Below are positions 57,049-64,000 of a stretch of DNA of 64,000 bases, in pieces; position 1 is the stretch's first letter; each line of letters opens with the position of its first letter. The position numbers were made by a program, and so were the translations under genes. The stretch is taken from positions 1,488,001 to 1,552,000 of the forward strand of contig NZ_JQLY01000001.1 of the NCBI RefSeq assembly GCF_000744455.1, written 5' to 3'. This DNA is from Methanobacterium sp. SMA-27 (GTDB taxonomy: Archaea > Methanobacteriota > Methanobacteria > Methanobacteriales > Methanobacteriaceae). The notes under the pieces are model-generated. The model did no database searches and had not been told where the DNA came from. It saw only the letters and a program-made list of their open reading frames with translations.

Positions 57049-57714
57049 TGGGTGATTATTGGTCTAGGTAAAAAAGGATATGATAATACTGTTTGGTTCT
57101 AAAAATAATTATTTTTTTTTATTTATTTAAAAATCATTTTATTTAAAAATTTATAGAAATATAAGAGAATAGTGATATAAGAATTGATTAAGTACATCAT
57201 AGATAACTACGATGTTATTTACATGTATAAAACCTTAAGTAGCAATTCTATGGAAAAATTCCTTCAATATGATGGTACATTGTCCTTAGCAGATTGTGTG
57301 TCCCTAGAAATCATGGAAATGCACCAAGTTAATAGTATAGTTTCTTTTGATTCTGATTTCGATAAAGTTAAAAATCTCAACTGGATCCATTAATTTTCAA
57401 TTAATTATTCACCATGGCAGTGTACTAAATCTTGGAGTTACAACCACATCATCATGTAATGGAGAAATCATTATCTTCTTGTTCAATATCAAAATACAAC
57501 AGACCCATCTCCATACATACTGATAAATGCAACTGCACTGAGTAGGTCTTTATTTAATTGTTCGTTCCTGTTCATTTAAGTGAACCTTATCAGCTTAGGA
57601 ATGGGACATATCGAAGTAGTAAGAATGTTATTATTTAACCCGTTTATTAAATGTTTAAATTTTTCTAATTTTTTATTTAAAAAAAAAATGGGGGAAAAAA
57701 ATTTTAGTGTGTGG
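57049..57714. other. Intergenic region with gene remnants
   Basis: 666 bases between two adhesin genes. T-rich tracts at 57110-57130 may end the upstream transcript. The PIN-domain fragment is listed separately. A frame near 57490-57545 reads NTTDPSPYILINATALS, which looks like a scrap of a secreted protein, without start or end. Confidence 0.4.
57184..57393 (+). pseudogene. C-terminal fragment of a PIN-domain (VapC-like) protein
   Basis: Residues DGTLSLADCVSLEIMEMHQV and SIVSFDSDFDKVKNLNWIH match the C-terminal half of PIN-domain ribonucleases (the LSxxD and SFDxDFD acidic motifs). The N-terminal half with the first catalytic Asp is missing and the only start is a TTG without a ribosome binding site. 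No antitoxin gene is next to it. It is most likely a relic. Confidence 0.6.
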
Positions 57715-60700
57715 TTATTTCTTTATTCTGGGTATTATTGATCCGCCAAGAACCATCAGAATTGCTAGTATTAATCCAGCTATTGGTACACCTGTATTTT
57801 GCATGGCTATTTTATTTGTTGTTTCTGCGTTTACAATATTTGTGGAGTTATTTCCTGTATTTTTTCCATGATTGTTTTGTACATTGATTGTTTGTTTTTG
57901 TACATTAACTGTTTGTGATGCAAATAGGCTTGTGTTCTGGTTGAATTCGTTTATAGCAGTTATCATAGCAACGTTTGTCACATGTTTACCGACTACAGAA
58001 GCTGTAGGGGTAACAAAGAGTCTTAAAGTTGCACTGGCACCATTTACTAATGTTCCAACGTTCCATATACCGGTTCCACTGTTGTAGGTACCTTGGCTTG
58101 CTGTGTAACTGTTAAAGGTTAAACCAGCAGGTATTTTATCGGTAACTTTTACACCAGTAGCAGTATCTGGACCATGATTAGTTGTGGTTATTGTGTAGTG
58201 GAACTGATGACCCACTTTAGGTGAGATGTTACTTGCGGTTTTAGTTAAAACCACATTAACTACATGAGTTGCAGGCACAACTACTACTGCATTTACTGTT
58301 TGGCCTGTGCTTGTAGCAGTATTTGTCACTGTTGTTCCGGCTACAGAAAGTGTAGGGGTAACAAACAGTTGTAATATTGCACTTGCACCATTTACTAATG
58401 TTCCAACATTCCATATTCCAGTAGCACTGTTATAGGTACCCTGACTTGCTGTGTAACTATTAAAGGTTAAACCAGCAGGTATTATATCGGTAACCTGAAC
58501 ACCATTCGCGGTATCTGGACCATTATTAGTCGCAGTTATGATATAATGGAACTGCTGACCTACAATAGGTACAAGATTACTTGCAGTTTTGGTCAATGTC
58601 ACATTAGATACTGGAGTTGTTGGTACAACTACTGCTGCATTTACCGTTTGTCCTGGGCTTGTTGCAGTGTTAGTTACAGTTGTTCCGGCTACAGAAGCTG
58701 TAGGGGTAACAAACAGTTGTAGTACTGCACTTGCACCATTTAATAGAGTTCCAACATTCCATATTCCTGTTCCACTGTTGTAGGTTCCCTGACTTGCTGT
58801 GTAACTGTTAAAGGTTAAACCAACAGGTATTTTATCGGTAACCTGTACACCAGTAGCGGTATCTGGACCATTATTAGTTGCAGTTATGGTATACTGGAAT
58901 TGCTGACCTACGGTAGGTGCGAGATTGCTTGCAGTTTTGGTCAATGTCACATTAGATACTGGAGTTGTGGGTACAACTACTGCTGCACTTGCATTTTGAC
59001 CTACGGTAGTTGCAGTGTTATTTACTGTTGTTCCAGCTACAGAGTTTGTAGGAGTTACAAACAGTTGTAATATTGCACTTGCACCATTTAATAGAGTTCC
59101 AACGTTCCATATTCCAGTACCACTGTTGTAAGTACCCTGACTTGCTGTGTAACTATTAAAGGTTAAACCAGCAGGTATTATATCGGTTACCTGAACACCG
59201 GTAGCGGTATTTGGACCGTTATTGGTTGCAGTTACCACGTAGTGGAATTGTTGACCTACATTAGGTGCGAGATTGCTTGCAGTTTTAGTTAATACCACAG
59301 CTACAGGAGCTGCAGGTATTGATACTGTTGCATTACCAGTTGCGTTTGTGTTTATTAGTGTTGCATTTTTAGTTACGAGTGTACCTGCAACACTATTTGT
59401 AGGAGTTACAAACAGTTGTAGTACTGCACTGGCACCGCTAGCAAGGGTTCCAACGTTCCATATTTCAGTTGCATGGTCGTAAGTACCCTGACTTGCTGTA
59501 GAACTGTTAAATGTTAAGCCATCAGGTATTCCATCTGTCACTTGTACATCAGTTGCGTTGTCTGGACCATTATTAGTCACAATTATGGTGTAATGGAACT
59601 GTTGACCCACATTAGGTGAACTGTTACTGGCTGTAACTGTTATACCCATGGTATAATTCAAAAAGTTTGATGTATCCACTGTTCCAACAACATCTCCGGG
59701 TGCTGGGCCGGTAACGAATCCCCACCAATTACGCATAGCATCTACTGTTCCAGTGTTATTGATGAAACTGACGGATATTACGTTGGTGTTTGCTGTTAAC
59801 ACTTCATTGTTGACGATGTCTCTACCTGTTGTTGCATGGTTGCCTACAAGAGCGTTGTCGGTTGTTGTTGCAGCGGCCGCATTGTTTAAGGTAGTACGTG
59901 TGAGGGTGTTCTGAGTTACAGTTGATGTTGCATCGTTGAAGATAGCTCCACCATTCAATGCAGAGTTACCTGCCATTGTGTTGAATCTAGCTGTTATTGT
60001 TGCGTCATTATTTATGGTATAGTCCGTGAATGTGGTATCAGTTGCAGATGTTCTTGCGCCGTTATAGATAGCTCCACCATTAATATTTGCAGTGTTGCCT
60101 ATTAGTGCGCTATTAGTTACTGTCACTGTTCCACTGTTAAGTGCTGTTGTACCTGTTGTGGCAGTACCTGTGAGTGTGCTGAAGCCAGCTGTATTAAAGC
60201 TTGCAAGGTTACTAATGGCTCCTCCATTATTTGCCTTGTTACCTGTAAATGTGCTGCCTGATATTGTTGCTGTTCCACCATTTTGTGTTATAACGGTACG
60301 TGTAAGTGTGCTACTGTTGACGTTAAATGTTGCATCATTTGCAATGGCTCCACCATTTTGTGTTGCGGTGTTATTAGCAAATACACTGTTTACTACATTT
60401 AATGTTCCACCATTTTGTGTTATGGTAAAGTCAGTGAGGGTAGTACTGGTGGTTATATTTATAGATCCGGCATTGTATATGGCTCCACCATTCAGTGCCT
60501 TGTTACCTGTAAATGTACTGTTGTTTACTGTTAATGTTCCACCATTCTTTGTTACGGTTTGGCTAGTATGTGTTACTGCATCGTAGTTTAAACTTCCATC
60601 GTTGTAGATGGCTCCACCATTTTGTGTTGCGGTGTTATCCTGGAATGTGCAGTTGTTTACTATTAATGTTCCATTGTTGTAGATTGCTCCACCTGAAGTT

Positions 60701-61281
60701 CCTTTACCATTTTTGAGTATTAAATTTTGTAGGTTGACTGTTACGCCGTTGCTGATTAGGAATATTGTTCCGAGATTTTGTCCGTCTATAGTGGCAAAGC
60801 CGTTGCTAAATACATTGAAATTTAGATCTTTATTAATTACGAGACCATGTTCCTGGAAGGTTGCTCCATTTTCGAGCATTATTGTATCCCCAGCATTAGC
60901 AACTGTAATTGCTGATGCGATTGATGGATAAACAAATCCTACAGGATTTCCTCCACGTGCAACAGGAGCTCCGTTTCTATAGATCTGTGGGTCGGATTGT
61001 TTTTGATTCTTTTTAGTATTTAAAGAATTTGATGTTTTATTAGTTTTGGTTTTGGATTGGACAGTTGTCTGTGAATTAACAGCTTGTCCGGTTGTAGATA
61101 CTGTTACATTGTGTGATGGAACTATTGCATTGTTTGATGTTCCATTTGCAGCTGCAACGTCGTTAACTGTGAATGATAACACTAACGCCAAGGTTAAAAG
61201 CAGAAATGGAACCATGATTTTAGCTTTATTATCTGTAATTGATTTGAAATTGTTTTCTTTTGTAATTGTTTGTTTTCTAAT
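57715..61281 (-). CDS. Giant adhesin: Pmp-type beta-helix, five DUF11 domains, C-terminal anchor
   Basis: About 1188 residues. Signal peptide (KIMVPFLLLTLALVLSFTVNDVAA, near 25-50), a beta-helix with NGGAIYN/FxxNTA repeats (about 100-540), five DUF11 domains (about 545-1110; four near-copies with VGQQFHY, NNGPDTATGVQVTD and GLTFNSYTASQGTY), a linker, and a C-terminal membrane segment (PIAGLILAILMVLGGSIIP) with a basic tail, so it is anchored at its C-terminus. The GTG at 61290 directly abuts AGGAG and cannot be used with it. ATT at 61281 lies 9 nt after AGGAG and is the likely start. Confidence 0.87.
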   Translation of the reverse strand: MRKQTITKENNFKSITDNKAKIMVPFLLLTLALVLSFTVNDVAAANGTSNNAIVPSHNVTVSTTGQAVNSQTTVQSKTKTNKTSNSLNTKKNQKQSDPQIYRNGAPVARGGNPVGFVYPSIASAITVANAGDTIMLENGATFQEHGLVINKDLNFNVFSNGFATIDGQNLGTIFLISNGVTVNLQNLILKNGKGTSGGAIYNNGTLIVNNCTFQDNTATQNGGAIYNDGSLNYDAVTHTSQTVTKNGGTLTVNNSTFTGNKALNGGAIYNAGSINITTSTTLTDFTITQNGGTLNVVNSVFANNTATQNGGAIANDATFNVNSSTLTRTVITQNGGTATISGSTFTGNKANNGGAISNLASFNTAGFSTLTGTATTGTTALNSGTVTVTNSALIGNTANINGGAIYNGARTSATDTTFTDYTINNDATITARFNTMAGNSALNGGAIFNDATSTVTQNTLTRTTLNNAAAATTTDNALVGNHATTGRDIVNNEVLTANTNVISVSFINNTGTVDAMRNWWGFVTGPAPGDVVGTVDTSNFLNYTMGITVTASNSSPNVGQQFHYTIIVTNNGPDNATDVQVTDGIPDGLTFNSSTASQGTYDHATEIWNVGTLASGASAVLQLFVTPTNSVAGTLVTKNATLINTNATGNATVSIPAAPVAVVLTKTASNLAPNVGQQFHYVVTATNNGPNTATGVQVTDIIPAGLTFNSYTASQGTYNSGTGIWNVGTLLNGASAILQLFVTPTNSVAGTTVNNTATTVGQNASAAVVVPTTPVSNVTLTKTASNLAPTVGQQFQYTITATNNGPDTATGVQVTDKIPVGLTFNSYTASQGTYNSGTGIWNVGTLLNGASAVLQLFVTPTASVAGTTVTNTATSPGQTVNAAVVVPTTPVSNVTLTKTASNLVPIVGQQFHYIITATNNGPDTANGVQVTDIIPAGLTFNSYTASQGTYNSATGIWNVGTLVNGASAILQLFVTPTLSVAGTTVTNTATSTGQTVNAVVVVPATHVVNVVLTKTASNISPKVGHQFHYTITTTNHGPDTATGVKVTDKIPAGLTFNSYTASQGTYNSGTGIWNVGTLVNGASATLRLFVTPTASVVGKHVTNVAMITAINEFNQNTSLFASQTVNVQKQTINVQNNHGKNTGNNSTNIVNAETTNKIAMQNTGVPIAGLILAILMVLGGSIIPRIKK

Positions 61282-62121
61282 CTTTTTCACCTCCTTTATG
61301 CTCGTTCATTGTGTATGAAATAACCATAAATTAAAAAGTAATATTGAATAATGTGTGAAAGAGTTATCCTGTAATAAAATATCCACATAATAGGGGGGTT
61401 ATTTATTTTTAAAAAAAATTTTGTGAAAACATTATTAGCTGTTTTTACCGTAAAACACTGAATTTCACCGTATAGTAACCTATTATATTCACATCCTTAT
61501 AAATATTCCATTATATTTTGTGATAATATCACCAAACAAATCGATAATTAAACAAAAACAGTTGAAAACTAATTGAGAAAAAAAATAATTAAATTAGAAG
61601 CATGTGAGAGACTTACCTAGCCCATCATCAAGAACGACTTTTGGTACTGTTTTGTCGATTTTGTAGTTCGGATGTACATTGTGATTTCATACCTGCTAAT
61701 CAATAGCTAAATATTTTAACACCATTGTAGCTGTTATGGTAAGTGGTTTTGGTGGATTCTGTGCTTTTAATGGTTGGTGTAATTCCATTTATATATATTC
61801 TTTAAATCCAAAAAATGAAGCACAAAAAGACTTTAATCGACTAAGGCCAAATATTGGGTATTTGCAATTATTTATATCTCCAATATACTAGTTGCTATAG
61901 ATGGAGTCTATGAACCATAGGTTTTATTTAAAGCTATCTTGTTTTATTATGTTACCGTACATTATTTAATAGGTTTGATGCAAAGAACATCATTTAATCA
62001 TAGGTTAAGTTAATTTAAGATAGGCCTAAGTAATAGAAAAAATAAAAATCCAGTAAGCGATCGATCACGAGAGACATAAAAACAAATTTGGATTTTAATT
62101 AATAAAAATAGAAGGAAATTT
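61282..62121. promoter_or_regulatory. Promoter of the anchored adhesin plus decayed sequence
   Basis: The minus-strand adhesin has AAAGGAGGTGA (61287-61297) as ribosome binding site, a TATA-like AATATTTATAAGG at about 61496-61508, and the palindrome GTGATAATATCAC at 61520-61532 upstream of it. Further right are the relic described separately and a scrap of a possible membrane protein on the plus strand (YWVFAIIYISNILVAIDGVYEP near 61851-61916) with no start. Confidence 0.4.
61640..61785 (-). pseudogene. Relic of a chitobiase-C-type domain
   Basis: The minus strand reads LTITATMVLKYLAID, stop, then in the same frame HNVHPNYKIDKTVPKV. This matches ITISSTKILKYLAVDLAGNK and TYTIDKIPPKV of the neighbouring gene at 62122-64000. 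It is a decayed piece of a paralogue lying just beyond that gene's end, perhaps left by recombination between tandem copies. Confidence 0.5.
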
Positions 62122-64000
62122 TTATTTGGTTTTGAATTTGAAAGTGTAAGTTGCAATTAGGTTGTTGCCGGCGTAGTCTTTGATTGCTTTGGCAGGTATT
62201 GATACTTGATACCAGTTGTAAGCTATTCTAGTATTAGTCATTTTAATGTATAAAGTGTTCCCTGAGATTGATTTGGTTATTGTAACATATTTACCAGTTG
62301 TAAGGTTTTTAATTGTAATATTATTGAAATATGTGCTTGCTTTGATATTTTCACTGAATTTAATGACTATAGTGGAAGTTCTGCTCACACCCGTTTTCAG
62401 GTTTGTTGGTGTTGTTGATGAGACTTTAGGAGGGATTTTGTCTATCGTGTAAGTCTTTGTGTAAATTGGTGATTTGTTACCAGCTAAATCTACTGCTAAA
62501 TATTTCAAAATCTTAGTAGAACTTATTGTTATTGGTCCGGCATATTTCATACTTGCAGTAGTAGGTGTTGTTCCAGTTAAGGTATAATATATTGTACCAT
62601 TTTCAGTCATTGAAAGACTAACAATTTTAGTTGTATTATATAATCCACCATTAATGCTAGCTTTTGCTGTTGGTGCGATTTTGTCTATAGTATAAGTTTG
62701 TGAGTAAGTTGGTGATTTATTACCTTCCAGACCCACTGCAAAATATTTCAGGATTGTTGTTTTGGTAATGGTTATTGGTGTACTATATTTAGAGCTAGAT
62801 GTGGAGGGATTACTTCCATCGAGTGTATAGTAAATCTTTTCTGTTTTGCTATAGTTTATTGTAACAATTTTTGTTGAATTATACAGACCTGCTTTAAGAC
62901 TTGTTGTTGGTGTTTGTTCAACTATTAAACTTTTTGTGTAGTTGCTTGCTGCAAAAAATGTGTCCTGTTGGAATTGTGCTAGTAGGTTGTAGGTGCCATT
63001 GTTTTGTATTATGGTGTAAGGTAGTGTTGCTATTCCATTATTATTTGTTAATGCATTGCCTATGATGTTTTCATTAACACTGAATTGTATAGTTTTGCCT
63101 TGGAGTGGTATTTTGATATTTGTGTCGGTTAGTGTTGCGATTAGGTTTACATTGTCTCCTTTAAATCCGATTATATGGTTTACAGTGATTGTTGTTGGTC
63201 CAAGAGGTACTATTATTGATATGGTTTGATTATTGTTGTTTGAATTTTGGTCGGTTGTTATGGGGTTGTAGATTGCTTTATTTGTTAGGGTTATGTTTGG
63301 TGTGTTGGCTTTGACTATTATGTGGAGAATTGTTGTTTGTCCGCTTTTTAATGTTCCGATTGTCCATATTCCAGTATTAAGGTCGAGTTTTCCTGCACTG
63401 TCATCTGATATGTATGTTAAGTAGTTATTGCTTGTCCATTCGTTAATAGTCACGTTTTCTGCTGTATTGGGTCCGTTGTTTTTTGCTGTTATTGTTAAAG
63501 TGATGTTGTAATTGTAGTTAGGAGCATAATTAGATGCTGTGTTATTAATTTGAATATCAGCTTCTGGTTGGATAGTTGCGGTTGCAGTAGCATATCCATT
63601 TGAGGTTGATAGATTATCAAATTTTGATCCGATTGTTGGGATATTTATTGGAGCTGTAGCTGATTGTTGGTACAGATCATTAATTGTTATACAATTTATT
63701 CCACTTTTAGCTATGTAATCGATTATATTCTTGAAGTTACAGGTTAAATAATCGTATTCATCGGGATTAAAATTTACTATATTGTGGAATAAGATAACAA
63801 CGGTTGAATCAGAAGCCATTGCATTATCTACATAACCTTCTACACTTGATACTGGAGTGGTATTAACTAGGGTGTAAGCTGGAATCTGATACAAATTTAA
63901 TCCATTAAAGTTTTCTATAGGATTGCCTAATGTTGTACGTCCTGTACGAATGCCCAATTCGTTCATGATATCATAAACATCTTGGTTCGAATATCCACCA
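62122..64000 (-). CDS. Polysaccharide deacetylase-adhesin fusion (5' end outside window)
   Basis: At least 626 residues; the frame is open to the window edge (GGYSNQDVYDIMNELGIRTG). The first 130 visible residues are the C-terminal part of a polysaccharide deacetylase (NodB) domain, with VVILFHNIV and FKNIIDYIAKSGINCITIND. A DUF11 domain (about 145-260), an Ig-like domain (about 262-350, VNHIIGFKGDNVNLIATL), two chitobiase-C-type domains (about 360-510, IYYTLDGSNPSTSSSKYS) and a Big_5 domain (about 515-625, PTNLKTGVSRTSTIVIKFSEN in parts) follow. It is probably secreted and acts on amino sugars of the wall or of foreign glycans (inference). The catalytic N-terminal motifs lie outside the window. 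Confidence 0.83.
   Translation of the reverse strand, partial: GGYSNQDVYDIMNELGIRTGRTTLGNPIENFNGLNLYQIPAYTLVNTTPVSSVEGYVDNAMASDSTVVILFHNIVNFNPDEYDYLTCNFKNIIDYIAKSGINCITINDLYQQSATAPINIPTIGSKFDNLSTSNGYATATATIQPEADIQINNTASNYAPNYNYNITLTITAKNNGPNTAENVTINEWTSNNYLTYISDDSAGKLDLNTGIWTIGTLKSGQTTILHIIVKANTPNITLTNKAIYNPITTDQNSNNNNQTISIIVPLGPTTITVNHIIGFKGDNVNLIATLTDTNIKIPLQGKTIQFSVNENIIGNALTNNNGIATLPYTIIQNNGTYNLLAQFQQDTFFAASNYTKSLIVEQTPTTSLKAGLYNSTKIVTINYSKTEKIYYTLDGSNPSTSSSKYSTPITITKTTILKYFAVGLEGNKSPTYSQTYTIDKIAPTAKASINGGLYNTTKIVSLSMTENGTIYYTLTGTTPTTASMKYAGPITISSTKILKYLAVDLAGNKSPIYTKTYTIDKIPPKVSSTTPTNLKTGVSRTSTIVIKFSENIKASTYFNNITIKNLTTGKYVTITKSISGNTLYIKMTNTRIAYNWYQVSIPAKAIKDYAGNNLIATYTFKFKTK

Noticed and set aside
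57184..57393. A functional VapBC toxin-antitoxin pair
   Set aside because: Only the C-terminal half of a PIN domain is present, the first catalytic Asp is missing and there is no antitoxin ORF beside it.
60092..60586. Long plus-strand ORF (164 codons) inside the anchored adhesin gene
   Set aside because: It is antisense to a repetitive beta-helix with a valine/leucine-rich translation that mirrors the repeats; no ribosome site. It is a shadow frame.
63975..63995. TTGGTTCGAATATCC resembling a tRNA T-loop
   Set aside because: It lies in the coding frame of the deacetylase fusion (GYSNQDVY) and no acceptor stem or other arms can be formed around it.

Overview
The window is AT-rich, archaeal DNA, most likely from a member of the order Methanobacteriales, probably Methanobacterium. 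The main evidence is the pseudomurein-binding repeats on secreted proteins, a chromosomal transglutaminase-like pseudomurein endopeptidase candidate, many large adhesin-like proteins (Pmp-type and NosD-type beta-helices, DUF11 and Big_5 domains), a DUF2206 membrane protein, and archaeal signals: TTTATATA-like boxes, GGAGGTGAT-type ribosome binding sites and frequent TTG/GTG starts. It is almost entirely a cell-surface region: genes that build and export glycans interleaved with genes for proteins that bind or cut the wall.

Layout. 1-11.7 kb: three large multidomain glycosyltransferases (minus strand), then a TagG/TagH (Wzm/Wzt) ABC polysaccharide exporter and an alpha/beta-hydrolase-like protein (plus). 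11.9-14.1 kb: a transposase relic and a Pmp-repeat adhesin. 14.4-17.9 kb: two GT2 enzymes and a polyprenyl-phosphate sugar-phosphotransferase. 18.2-31.4 kb: four pseudomurein-binding proteins (one frameshifted), UDP-glucose dehydrogenase, a DUF11/Big_5 surface protein, an OB-fold membrane protein and a YdjM-like protein. 31.6-37.5 kb: a short beta-helix protein, a DUF1972 glycosyltransferase, a dead insertion sequence with intact-looking ends, and another GT2. 37.5-45.6 kb: a minus-strand glycan operon (two GT4, a GT39-like membrane protein, DUF2206) divergent from a Wzx-type flippase. 45.7-53 kb: three CruF-like (DUF422) membrane proteins, a UbiA prenyltransferase, a small glycosyltransferase and a patch of decayed genes. 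53.4-64 kb: three giant adhesins, the last a polysaccharide-deacetylase fusion that runs off the window.

How the genes fit together (inference). Sugar nucleotides (Ugd) feed a polyprenyl-linked glycan started by the glycosylphosphotransferase, extended by GT2/GT4 enzymes, and moved outward either by the TagGH ABC exporter or by the Wzx flippase. Pseudomurein-binding proteins and adhesins decorate or remodel the wall.

The most unusual signal is at translation starts. Five secreted-protein genes (at 18346, 19876, 24544, 31344 and 61281) have a strong AGGAGG-like site, but the codon at normal spacing (8-9 nt after AGGAG) is ATT in every case. No ATG, GTG or TTG sits at a usable distance. A palindrome related to TTGTGAT-N4-ATCACAA lies next to likely TATA boxes of several surface genes, and two pseudomurein-binding genes share paired TTTGAT/ATCAAA palindromes just before the ribosome binding site. 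The CruF/UbiA set without other carotenoid genes is the most unexpected metabolic content.
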